In this document: in pieces, positions 15,034-22,509 of the stretch
Layout: each line of letters opens with the position of its first letter
Numbering within the stretch: the stretch's first letter is position 1
Assembly: GCA_002710745.1 (NCBI GenBank)
Contig: PALW01000024.1
Location: 20,038-42,546 of the forward strand
DNA length: 22,509 nt
Direction: 5' to 3'
DNA from: Porticoccaceae bacterium
GTDB taxonomy: Bacteria; Pseudomonadota; Gammaproteobacteria; Pseudomonadales; Porticoccaceae
Notes under the pieces: generated by a model
Databases searched by the model: none
What the model was told of the DNA's origin: nothing
The model's input: only the letters and a program-made list of their open reading frames with translations
Program-made: the position numbers and the translations under genes

Positions 15034-15470
15034 AATTTCATTTCAGCCCTTTTCTTAATAGCCATAGTTAACTTTACGAAACAAGATAGTTTATTTTCAT
15101 CATTCTTTAATTCTATTTGCCATATATGAGATCTTTTCCCCAAGTGTATTGGCGAAGCAGTACCAGTGACAAAACCAGAAGATACAGGCCTGACGTGCGA
15201 TGCATTTACCTCTTGGCCAAAACAGATTTCAGTCCCGCTATTTATTACATGAGCAGAGGCTATGCTGCCTAGTGACTCGGCCAGCACAATATTTGCTCCT
15301 CCATGGATGATTCCAAAAGGCTGAGCAGTGTTTGAATTTACTGGAATTTTCCCACTGAGAAAATTATCTCCTACATCGATTATTTCGATACCAAGATAAT
15401 TATCAATGGTGTTCTCGCACATTTTTTTTATAGCGGAGAGACAAGGCTGTCTGTGCCAGATATTGCTCAT
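15030..15470 (-). CDS. Hotdog-fold acyl-CoA thioesterase, YdiI/PaaI type
   Basis: A 146-residue single-domain hotdog thioesterase that hydrolyses acyl- or aroyl-CoA thioesters in the cytoplasm. The catalytic signature is IIHGGANIVLAES (54-66), where Glu65 is the nucleophile or general base. It is followed by VNASHVRPVSSG and HLGKRSHIWQIE, which read like E. coli YdiI (NANHVRS; HLGSRHQVWQIE). YdiI/MenI acts on 1,4-dihydroxy-2-naphthoyl-CoA in menaquinone synthesis, but the family is promiscuous and no menaquinone genes are visible, so the substrate is left open. It starts 8 bp after the ettA stop in the same direction, so the two are probably co-transcribed. Confidence 0.9.
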   Translation of the reverse strand: MSNIWHRQPCLSAIKKMCENTIDNYLGIEIIDVGDNFLSGKIPVNSNTAQPFGIIHGGANIVLAESLGSIASAHVINSGTEICFGQEVNASHVRPVSSGFVTGTASPIHLGKRSHIWQIELKNDENKLSCFVKLTMAIKKRAEMKF

Positions 15471-15478
15471 TATTTTTC

Positions 15479-17146
15479 CTAATTTTTTAAGCTTTTATAT
15501 CGCATGCGCTTCGGCCCGGCATTGCTCCCATGTCTTTTAAGAAAGTCCTCATGGTATTCACTATAACTTCCTTCAAAAAATACGGTATTTCCATCATCTT
15601 CATATGCGAGAGTATGAGTAGAGATTCTATCCAAAAACCATCTGTCATGAGATATTACCAAAACACACCCTGGGAAAGATAATATTGCTTCTTCTAGAGC
15701 CCTGAGCGTCTCAATATCCAAATCATTAGATGGTTCGTCGAGTAGAAGAACATTTGCACCTTGCTTCAATGTATTTGCAAGATGCAGTCGGCCTCGCTCT
15801 CCACCAGATAACTCTTTCACTAGTTTTTGTTGGTCGGTTCCTTTGAAATTAAAGCGTCCGATATAAGCCCGCGATGAAACTTCATAGTTGCCTACTTTTA
15901 TAAGATCATAACCATCGGATATCGCTTGCCAAACAGTTCTATCGTCATGAAGCGACTCTCTGGATTGCTCGACATACGCAATTTTTACTGACTCTCCGAT
16001 TTCAATTGTGCCGCTACTTGGTTCTTCTAATTTAGCAAGAAGACGAAAAAGAGTTGATTTACCTGCACCATTCGCACCGATTATTCCAACTACAGCTCCT
16101 TTAGGAATTGATAAGGACAGGTTATCAATCAGAGCTGAATCCCCATAGTTTTTCGAGACGTTACTTAGCTCAATCACTTTATCTCCTAGCCGATCCCCGG
16201 GAGCAATATATATTTCATTGGTTTCATTTCTAGATTGAAAGTCTTGTGAGTTAAGTTCCTCAAACCGAGCAATTCTAGCTTTATTTTTAGCTTGCCTGCC
16301 TTTCGGATTTTGACGGACCCAGTCTAATTCTTGTTTTAAGGTTTTTTGTCTTGAAATCTCTTGCTTTGATTCTATTTCTAATCGTTTGGTTTTGGCTTCC
16401 AGCCAGGTGGAGTAGTTCCCTTCATAAGGTATCCCGTGACCACGATCCAGTTCTAAAATCCAGCCTGCGACATTATCAAGGAAATATCGGTCATGAGTGA
16501 CAGCAACAACGGTTCCTTTGAATTCCTCTAAAAATTTTTCTAACCAAAATACAGATTCAGCATCCAAATGATTTGTTGGCTCGTCAAGTAAAAGCATGTC
16601 TGGACGCGACATTAGAAGTCGGCACAAGGCTACTCTCCTTTTTTCCCCACCGGACAACGATTCAACGCCAGAATCCCAAGGTGGAAGACGCAAAGCATCG
16701 GCGGCTAAATCAAGAGTATAATCTAGATTATGTGCATCCCATGCTTCAATAATAGATTCAAGGTCACCTTGTTTTTTTGCTAGGGCATCAAAGTCGGCGT
16801 TGGGATCGGAATAATCACTGTAAACTTGCTCTAGGGCTTTTAGCGCACCAATTGCCTCTTCCAAGCCATCTTCAACGTTGCCTCGAACATTCTTATTGTT
16901 ATCGAGTTGAGGCTCTTGGGGGAGATACCCCACTTTTAGACCAGGCATTGGTCGTGCTTCCCCCTGGATATCCATATCAATATTTGCCATTATTTTTAAT
17001 AGTGTAGACTTGCCTGAGCCATTTAATCCCAATACACCTATTTTTGCTCCAGGGAAGAACGATAGCGATATGTCTTTTAGAATCTCCTTTTTTGGAGGGA
17101 CAATCTTGCTGACATGATTCATCGTGTAAACATACTGAGCGCACAT
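15479..17146 (-). CDS. ettA: Energy-dependent translational throttle protein EttA
   Basis: A 555-residue ABC-F protein, the same length as E. coli EttA. It binds the ribosomal E site and gates the first peptide bond according to the ATP/ADP ratio. There are two ATPase cassettes and no membrane segments. Cassette 1 has Walker A GLNGSGKST (40-48), signature LSGGE (164-168) and LLLDEP (186-190), with the arm insertion at about 95-140. The interdomain linker carries the basic NPKGRQAKNKARIARFEEL stretch (280-298). Cassette 2 has GANGAGKST (357-365), LSGGE (446-450) and LLLDEP (467-472). The N-terminus QYVYTMNHVSKIVPPKK is characteristic of EttA rather than Uup or YheS. An AGGA site lies about 9 bases before the ATG. 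Confidence 0.97.
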   Translation of the reverse strand: MCAQYVYTMNHVSKIVPPKKEILKDISLSFFPGAKIGVLGLNGSGKSTLLKIMANIDMDIQGEARPMPGLKVGYLPQEPQLDNNKNVRGNVEDGLEEAIGALKALEQVYSDYSDPNADFDALAKKQGDLESIIEAWDAHNLDYTLDLAADALRLPPWDSGVESLSGGEKRRVALCRLLMSRPDMLLLDEPTNHLDAESVFWLEKFLEEFKGTVVAVTHDRYFLDNVAGWILELDRGHGIPYEGNYSTWLEAKTKRLEIESKQEISRQKTLKQELDWVRQNPKGRQAKNKARIARFEELNSQDFQSRNETNEIYIAPGDRLGDKVIELSNVSKNYGDSALIDNLSLSIPKGAVVGIIGANGAGKSTLFRLLAKLEEPSSGTIEIGESVKIAYVEQSRESLHDDRTVWQAISDGYDLIKVGNYEVSSRAYIGRFNFKGTDQQKLVKELSGGERGRLHLANTLKQGANVLLLDEPSNDLDIETLRALEEAILSFPGCVLVISHDRWFLDRISTHTLAYEDDGNTVFFEGSYSEYHEDFLKRHGSNAGPKRMRYKSLKN

Positions 17147-17173
17147 ACAAAAATTCCTATATTTTAATTATCA

Positions 17174-18406
17174 TCATTTGATTATTTCAAAAGTCATTCC
17201 GGCATATTTTTTTAATCTCTCAACCAGATATGTTCCCATTGCTGAAGATGGCGTAAAAAACCCTCCCTCACTATTTTCTCGAGGTGCGTCAAATGCTAAG
17301 GTCAGAGAAGAGTGCGCAAGCATCTTTGCAGTACATCCATAGCCCGGATCAGTATCTCCTGTTACTTTTAAGCATAACTTTTCTGTACTTTCAGATATCC
17401 CAATAAGATTAATATCAAAATATCCGTCTCTCTGAGCTTGAACGCTGGGACCTTGTCCTGGCTTGGGTAGGATGAATTTCTGTAAGATTTTCCGAGTTGG
17501 TGTAATGAAAACTGACAGTGCGAATATGCCAAGACCCATCAACAGGGAGGTAGCTTTAATGTAACCTTTTACTCCTCTGCCCATTAGCATTTGTTCTTGA
17601 TATAGAAAATCATTCCCATATTTTTTCTTATTAATAAAGTGTGAGCGCATTACAACTCTCGTATTAATAGCTTCCATGATAAATGGAGCCGACCACATCT
17701 TAAAATCATCGTCGAATACAACGGAGGTGATCCTATTTTGCTTAATCTTACTCTCGCTAAATTCAGGACATAATATGTATGGATTTGCCATTTCTTTGCG
17801 TAAGGCTGGATTATTTTTTGCTGCAATAACCGCTTGAATCATGCTTGCTAGTGTTCCTCCAGAAGCGCCACCTTTCATTTTTTCAACACCTAATTTTATT
17901 TGCGAAAAATAAGATTTAAATTTGTCTTGCGAATATTCTTGAAGAATAAAAACTCCTAAGTCCGATGGGATTGAATCAAAACCACAGCAATTGACAATTC
18001 TGGCCCCTGATCGAATTGCATCATTATTGTATTTTTGGATCATATCCTTTATCCAATATGCTTCACCACATAGATCACAGTAATCAGTTCCATTATGAGC
18101 GCAGGATTTCACTAACTCTTCTCCATAAAGCGCATATGGACCGACTGTGCTTGCGACTACTTTTGTAGATTTGGTTAAGTCATCGAGTTTGGCCGGATCA
18201 AAGGCATCACAGACAATTATGGGCAAATTATCAAATGCTTCCCCTAGGCTACTCCTTAAGGCATTCAACTTTTCTTGTGATCTGCCCGCGATCGCCCATG
18301 AGAGTTGGGAGAAATCTTTTATATTATCAGCAAAATATTTAGTCATTATCTGACCAACAAAACTTGTTGCACCAAAAATAATAATATCGAATTTTTTATT
18401 TCCCAT
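17174..18406 (-). CDS. Saccharopine dehydrogenase-like NAD(P)-binding oxidoreductase
   Basis: A 410-residue protein resembling the SCCPDH / trans-acting enoyl reductase group rather than true lysine-pathway saccharopine dehydrogenase. An N-terminal Rossmann fold opens with IIIFGATSFVGQ (8-19), with AIAGRSQEKL as the next strand and dinucleotide-contacting region. CCGFDSIPSDLGV and the glycine-rich KMKGGASGGTLASM are typical of this group. A hydrophobic stretch around residues 285-303 suggests membrane or lipid association. Relatives include mycobacterial lipid-modifying enoyl reductases and mammalian lipid-droplet SCCPDH; the substrate here is unknown. It lies 27 bp upstream of ettA in the same direction and is divergent from the GST gene across 58 bp. 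Confidence 0.88.
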   Translation of the reverse strand: MGNKKFDIIIFGATSFVGQIMTKYFADNIKDFSQLSWAIAGRSQEKLNALRSSLGEAFDNLPIIVCDAFDPAKLDDLTKSTKVVASTVGPYALYGEELVKSCAHNGTDYCDLCGEAYWIKDMIQKYNNDAIRSGARIVNCCGFDSIPSDLGVFILQEYSQDKFKSYFSQIKLGVEKMKGGASGGTLASMIQAVIAAKNNPALRKEMANPYILCPEFSESKIKQNRITSVVFDDDFKMWSAPFIMEAINTRVVMRSHFINKKKYGNDFLYQEQMLMGRGVKGYIKATSLLMGLGIFALSVFITPTRKILQKFILPKPGQGPSVQAQRDGYFDINLIGISESTEKLCLKVTGDTDPGYGCTAKMLAHSSLTLAFDAPRENSEGGFFTPSSAMGTYLVERLKKYAGMTFEIIK

Positions 18407-18464
18407 AATTTTAAACCTATTTAAAAGGTTATATCATACGATGGAGTTGTAACATCCGAAACAA

Positions 18465-19112
18465 ATGAATTTTAAAAGCACTGTGAAACCTATTCTATAT
18501 TCATTCAGAAGATGTCCTTATGCGATTAGAGCAAGGATGTCACTGGAGCTTTGTAAGATTGATGTTTGTTTGAGAGAAATAAATCTCTCAGACAAGCCAA
18601 TCGAGATGCTACAGATCTCACCGAAAGGGACTGTTCCAATATTGGTTCTTCCTGATGAAACGGTCATTGATGAAAGTTTGGCTATCATGATTTGGAGTCT
18701 CGAAAGATTTTCTAAAAGAAATAAAAAGACACATAAGTGGTTAGAAATGAATGTTTATGAGCCCTCACTAAAATTAGTTCATAAGAATGACAATGACTTT
18801 AAACCTTTATTAGATAAATATAAATATTGCACCGAGCCAGATGAAACTCCTAATCATCGAGAGAACGCTAAATGGTTTCTGGCACTTTTGAACGATTCAC
18901 TTGAAAAGAGATCCTATCTTTTGGGACATGAATTAACTCTTGCTGATATCGCTATATTTCCGTTTATACGTCAGTTCGCACTCGTCGATTATGACTGGTT
19001 TTCAAACTCCCGGTATAAAGCGTTAGTTCGATGGCTTCAACATCTTTTAAAATTAGACTGTTTTAATAGAGTAATGTTGAAACAAGCGGTCTTTCAATCG
19101 GCAATTGGGTGA
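18465..19112 (+). CDS. Glutathione S-transferase family protein
   Basis: A 215-residue protein with GST architecture. The N-terminal thioredoxin-like domain has FRRCPYAIRARM (14-25), with Cys17 at the active-site position, then KGTVPIL (54-60) with the conserved cis-Pro58, and the glutathione-contacting DES (69-71). The C-terminal half is all-helical, with SYLLGHELTLADIAIFPFIRQF, the conserved helix that caps the fold. A Cys-Pro-Tyr motif rather than a catalytic Ser/Tyr suggests an omega/beta-like or glutaredoxin-2-like thiol-transfer activity, not classical conjugation. Starts at ATG 18465, transcribed divergently from the oxidoreductase gene. Substrate unknown. Confidence 0.9.
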   Translation: MNFKSTVKPILYSFRRCPYAIRARMSLELCKIDVCLREINLSDKPIEMLQISPKGTVPILVLPDETVIDESLAIMIWSLERFSKRNKKTHKWLEMNVYEPSLKLVHKNDNDFKPLLDKYKYCTEPDETPNHRENAKWFLALLNDSLEKRSYLLGHELTLADIAIFPFIRQFALVDYDWFSNSRYKALVRWLQHLLKLDCFNRVMLKQAVFQSAIG

Positions 19113-19233
19113 ATAATTTATTAAAGAGTATATTTCTCTTGAATCCAACTCATCTATCTTTCAGTATCCTTTCGCAGATGTCTTTTAATTCAAACTAGTT
19201 CTTCGCGACCAAAAGTTATATTTATAGAAATTT

Positions 19234-21063
19234 ATGTTTTCTTATTTTGAAAAGTTAGTTAATCCTTTCCCGCCTAAAGTTGCTCAGCAACCTCCTCAGG
19301 GTGTATTTCAGTTTTGCAGATATTACACGCGAGGCATGGAAGGATGGTTGTTGTTGATGGCATTTTTGACTGCAATAACAGCGATATCTGAAGCTCTTCT
19401 TTATGGAATTCTTGGGAAACTTGTGGATTGGTTATCGGAACAGGATAGAACTACTTTTTTGAGTGAATCTCTTAATGATCTAATTGTTATGGGAATATTT
19501 ATGTTATTGATAATTCCAATTTCTAATGCATTAAGGTCACTTATAGTCCATCAGACATTGATGGGTAATTTCCCAATGACAGTGCGTTGGTTAGCGCACC
19601 GATACCTGTTGAATCAAAGCTATAGCTTTTTTCAAACAGAGTTCAGTGGTCGAATAGCAACTAAAGTGATGCAAACTGCTCTCGCTGTCAGAGACACAGT
19701 CATGAAATTGTTAGATGTAATTTTATTTGTAATTATTTATCTAGCGACAGCTTTCATTTTAGTCGCAAGTGCGGACCTAAGATTGTGCATCCCACTCGTT
19801 TTTTGGCTTGTTTTTTATATCCAAATACAAAGACATTTCGTGCCAAAAATGAAAAAAGTATCAAGGGTCCAGGCAGATGCAAGGTCACTGATGACCGGCA
19901 GAATCGTAGATAGCTATACCAATATTGTTACCCTAAAACTTTTTTCTCATAACAGTAGGGAGTCTGAGTACGTTCGTGATGGTATGAACGAGTTTCTAGA
20001 AACTGTTTATCCCATGATGAGGTTGGTTACAAAATTGAACATTGCGCTGTGGACTTTGAATATGGCTCTTATCTTTTCTACCGCGGGTCTTGGCATCTAC
20101 TTATGGCTCGATGGTCTAATTACACCTGGCGCTATCGCGATAGTAATGAGTTTGTCAATCAGGTTGTCAGGAATGTCTCATTGGATTCTTTGGGAAATAA
20201 GTAGTCTTTTTGAAAATATTGGAGTTGTTCAAGATGGAATAAACACGCTTTCTGTCCCCAATGTTGTTAAAGATCGCCCCAATGCAAAAAATATTGAGGT
20301 GAAGAAAGGGAATATTGAATTTAGGGATCTTCATTTTTCTTACAATGATAATGAACAAGTATTTCAAGGGTTTAATCTCGAAATAAAAGCTGGAGAGAAA
20401 ATTGGAATTGTTGGAAGAAGTGGGGCTGGAAAATCTAGCCTAGTAAGCCTACTTTTGAGATTTTATGACTTGAAGAAAGGTTCAATCGTGATTGATAAAG
20501 TTGATATTTCTGGCGTTTATCAAGAGAGCCTTAGATCAAAAATTGCAGTCGTTGCGCAAGACACTTCGCTGCTTCACCGATCAGTTAGAGAAAATATTAT
20601 GTTTGGTCGCCCTGATGCCTCTGAGGAGGAAATGATAACGGCAGCAAAACGTGCTCAAGCCCATGAGTTTATCTTAAAGTTGAGAGACAACGCGGGTAGG
20701 AGCGGTTATGAAGCTCATGTTGGTGAGCGAGGAGTAACTTTATCTGGAGGTCAAAGGCAAAGAATTGCTATTGCCCGGGTTCTCTTAAAAAACGCTCCGA
20801 TTCTAATATTGGATGAGGCAACATCTGCTTTGGACTCAGAAGTTGAAGCATCGATACAGCAAAACCTTTCTGAATTAATGGTGGGGAAAACCGTTATGGC
20901 TATTGCGCATAGGTTATCTACAATCGCAGCTATGGATAGACTAATCGTGCTTGATCAGGGCGAGATTATAGAACAGGGGACTCATGATGAACTACTCAAA
21001 AAAAATGGCATATACACAAAGCTTTGGAGTCATCAGTCTGGAGGTTTTATCGGTTTCGACTGA
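19234..21063 (+). CDS. ABC exporter half-transporter (membrane domain fused to ATPase)
   Basis: A 609-residue type I exporter subunit expected to work as a dimer. Six membrane helices occupy roughly residues 37-325, clearest at 37-60, 84-105, 160-198 and 265-310. The ATPase domain has Walker A GRSGAGKS (394-401), the Q-loop Gln442 (VVAQDTSLL), signature LSGGQRQR (503-510), Walker B ILILDEAT (523-530) and the switch His559 (AIAHRLST). All catalytic residues are present. The N-terminus FEKLVNPFPP is typical of a proteobacterial multidrug/lipid exporter subgroup. Substrate unknown; MsbA-like lipid export or drug efflux are both possible. The ribosome site is weak (AGAA). The 121-bp gap before it shows no clear terminator. 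Confidence 0.93.
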   Translation: MFSYFEKLVNPFPPKVAQQPPQGVFQFCRYYTRGMEGWLLLMAFLTAITAISEALLYGILGKLVDWLSEQDRTTFLSESLNDLIVMGIFMLLIIPISNALRSLIVHQTLMGNFPMTVRWLAHRYLLNQSYSFFQTEFSGRIATKVMQTALAVRDTVMKLLDVILFVIIYLATAFILVASADLRLCIPLVFWLVFYIQIQRHFVPKMKKVSRVQADARSLMTGRIVDSYTNIVTLKLFSHNSRESEYVRDGMNEFLETVYPMMRLVTKLNIALWTLNMALIFSTAGLGIYLWLDGLITPGAIAIVMSLSIRLSGMSHWILWEISSLFENIGVVQDGINTLSVPNVVKDRPNAKNIEVKKGNIEFRDLHFSYNDNEQVFQGFNLEIKAGEKIGIVGRSGAGKSSLVSLLLRFYDLKKGSIVIDKVDISGVYQESLRSKIAVVAQDTSLLHRSVRENIMFGRPDASEEEMITAAKRAQAHEFILKLRDNAGRSGYEAHVGERGVTLSGGQRQRIAIARVLLKNAPILILDEATSALDSEVEASIQQNLSELMVGKTVMAIAHRLSTIAAMDRLIVLDQGEIIEQGTHDELLKKNGIYTKLWSHQSGGFIGFD

Positions 21064-21155
21064 TGTTTTAGAGCAGAACGCTGTAGTCATTTTTTTTTCT
21101 TTTCTCATTTTGTTTTATTGCTAGACTGAGTAAAAGTTTATGCGCCGAGGCAATT

Positions 21156-22298
21156 ATGATTCCAAGAAATTTATATGATTCTGATCACGAAATATTTCGT
21201 CAATCAGTTAGAAAGTTTATAGAAACCCAAGCAGTTCCTCACCATGATAAATGGGAAAAAGAGGGGATGGTTAGCGATGACATTTGGCTTGGAGCGGGGG
21301 CTCAAGGGTTTCTGTGCCCCACGGTCTCAGAGAAATATGGTGGAGTCGAGGCAGATTTCAAATATAACTGTATAGTGAATGAGGAAATAGCCAGATCAGG
21401 TTGCACTGGCTTAGGTTGGACGCTCCACTCGGATATTGCTGTCCCATACATTGAAAGATATGGTACAGAGTTTCAAAAACAAAAATATTTACCAAAGTGT
21501 GTTTCAGGTGAATTGATCACAGCGATTGCAATGTCAGAACCAGGTGCAGGATCAGATTTGCAGGGAGCAAAAACCACAGCAGTCCTTCATGGTGATCATT
21601 ATATTTTAAACGGCTCTAAAACATTTATAACAAATGGACAGAAATCGGGTTTAGTTATAGTGGTCGCGAAGACAGATGTGAACGCCGGCTCAAAAGGCAT
21701 AAGTTTGTTTTTAGTTGAATCAGAATTTGAAGGATTTTCAAAAGGTAAAAATCTAGAAAAATTAGGTATGAAAGCGCAAGATACTTCGGAATTATTTTTT
21801 CAAGATGTTAAAGTCCCTAAAGAAAATTTGTTAGGTGAAGAAGGTCGTGGTTTTATCTATCTAATGCAAGACCTTCCGCAAGAGAGACTATCTATTGCTG
21901 TTGGAGCAATAGCTAATGCTCAAGCATTACTTGAAAGCACTATTTCTTACACTAAGGAGCGGAAAGCCTTTGGTGCTCCAATAGCTTCCTTTCAAAATAC
22001 GCAGTTCAAACTTGCTGAATTGTCAGCTGAAATCTCTAGTGCAGAAGTTTTTCTAGATAGATGTACCGAGTTATTACTTAATGATGAACTTGATACAGTA
22101 ACTGCGTCAAAACTGAAACTAGTTGCTACCGATTTACAATGCAAAGTAGCTGATGAGTGTCTGCAGCTTCATGGTGGTTGGGGCTACATGTGGGAGTACC
22201 CAGTTTGTAGAGCATTTGCTGATTCGCGGGTGCAGCGTATTTATGGAGGCAGTAACGAGATTATGAAGTTAATAATCTCTAGGGAGCTGATGAAGTAG
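21156..22298 (+). CDS. Acyl-CoA dehydrogenase (long-chain / isovaleryl type active site)
   Basis: A 380-residue FAD enzyme that oxidises acyl-CoA to trans-2-enoyl-CoA, passing electrons to electron-transfer flavoprotein. It has all three ACAD domains: the N-terminal helical domain; the beta domain with TAIAMSEPGAGSDLQG (122-137) and FITNG (157-161); and the C-terminal helical domain with TKERKAFGAPI (266-276) and LQLHGGWGYMWEYP (336-349). The usual C-terminal catalytic Glu of medium/short-chain enzymes is replaced by Gly364 (IYGGS). Glu243 in DLPQERL sits where long-chain and isovaleryl-CoA dehydrogenases carry their base, so it belongs to that type. The substrate could be long-chain or branched acyl-CoA. 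Starts at ATG 21156 and ends 4 bp from the convergent oxidoreductase gene. Confidence 0.95.
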   Translation: MIPRNLYDSDHEIFRQSVRKFIETQAVPHHDKWEKEGMVSDDIWLGAGAQGFLCPTVSEKYGGVEADFKYNCIVNEEIARSGCTGLGWTLHSDIAVPYIERYGTEFQKQKYLPKCVSGELITAIAMSEPGAGSDLQGAKTTAVLHGDHYILNGSKTFITNGQKSGLVIVVAKTDVNAGSKGISLFLVESEFEGFSKGKNLEKLGMKAQDTSELFFQDVKVPKENLLGEEGRGFIYLMQDLPQERLSIAVGAIANAQALLESTISYTKERKAFGAPIASFQNTQFKLAELSAEISSAEVFLDRCTELLLNDELDTVTASKLKLVATDLQCKVADECLQLHGGWGYMWEYPVCRAFADSRVQRIYGGSNEIMKLIISRELMK

Positions 22299-22302
22299 CT
22301 TA

Positions 22303-22509
22303 TTACCTGAGGTTATTTGCTATTGCATCGGCAACGTAAAAGCCACTCAAGAACGCACCCTCAACTCTTGGTCCAGCCATCGCATCTCCCGCTAAAAAAA
22401 TGGGCGGTAATGAGGTGTTTGTATTTGCTTCAATAAACCTTTGAGGATCTCGTTCAAGTGGTTTACTGTAGCGCCAAAAATGCGTTTGATAACTTTTTAC
22501 TTTAGTTTG
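22303..22509 (-). CDS. FAD-dependent amine-oxidase / renalase-like protein, C-terminal fragment
   Basis: Frame open on the minus strand from the window edge to TAA (22305-22303), giving the last 68 residues of a gene whose 5' end lies outside. The visible end contains THFWRYSKPLE, then LAGDAMAGPRVEGAFLSG and a final helix VADAIANNLR. The AGD...PRVEGAFLSG pattern is the C-terminal FAD-binding motif of the flavin amine oxidase/renalase superfamily, where the Asp contacts the flavin ribityl chain. Substrate and full architecture cannot be judged from this fragment. Confidence 0.8.
   Translation of the reverse strand, partial: QTKVKSYQTHFWRYSKPLERDPQRFIEANTNTSLPPIFLAGDAMAGPRVEGAFLSGFYVADAIANNLR

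Noticed and set aside
18414..18430. AACCT...AGGTT inverted repeat between the divergent oxidoreductase and GST genes
   Set aside because: Only 5 bp per arm; the AGG on the minus strand is better explained as the ribosome site of the oxidoreductase gene.
21073..21099. Possible intrinsic terminator after the ABC exporter gene
   Set aside because: The stem is only 4 bp including a G-T pair (GCAG/CTGT) and is separated from the nine-T run by several bases; too weak to annotate.

Overview
The window looks like a stretch of chromosome from an AT-rich, free-living (probably marine) gammaproteobacterium. The assignment rests on gene content: GspA/GspB, AceK, EttA, a long bacterial-type PEP carboxylase, a DnaT-family protein and a BtuB-type receptor under a cobalamin riboswitch. 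No tRNA, rRNA, CRISPR array, insertion sequence or prophage was seen. Coding density is high, intergenic gaps are short and TTG/GTG starts are frequent, which suggests a fairly streamlined genome. Genus was not determined.

Layout. (1) 1-1165, plus: 3' end of gspA, then gspB (type II secretion accessory pair). (2) 1162-4624, minus: a three-gene run made of a DnaT-like protein with three tandem DnaT ssDNA-binding repeats, a lambda-P-like helicase-loader candidate that overlaps it by 83 bp, and aceK (isocitrate dehydrogenase kinase/phosphatase). (3) 4776-6146, plus: radA. (4) 6205-10077, plus: a vitamin B12 unit with promoter, cobalamin riboswitch, possible ribosome-site-sequestering platform, btuB-like receptor, cobO/btuR adenosyltransferase and btuF-like binding protein. 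No btuC or btuD is present here. (5) 10090-11388, minus: an amt ammonium channel interrupted by one in-frame TGA and lacking any NTG codon for its natural N-terminus. (6) 11564-15033, plus: ppc and an unrecognised integral membrane protein. (7) 15030-18406, minus: a saccharopine-dehydrogenase-like oxidoreductase, ettA and a YdiI-type thioesterase. (8) 18465-22298, plus: a glutathione S-transferase, an ABC exporter half-transporter and an acyl-CoA dehydrogenase. (9) 22303-22509, minus: 3' end of a FAD-dependent amine-oxidase/renalase-like gene.

How the parts fit. AceK controls flux between the TCA cycle and glyoxylate shunt, and PEP carboxylase refills oxaloacetate, so central carbon balance is represented twice. 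The B12 unit couples outer-membrane uptake, periplasmic capture and conversion to adenosylcobalamin under B12 feedback, which suggests reliance on imported corrinoid. DnaT-like plus P-like resembles the E. coli dnaT-dnaC arrangement with the AAA+ loader replaced by a phage-type loader, and is the most interesting module here. The broken amt is the other observation most worth checking: its channel residues are all present, so the lesion is recent, is a sequence error, or is read through.
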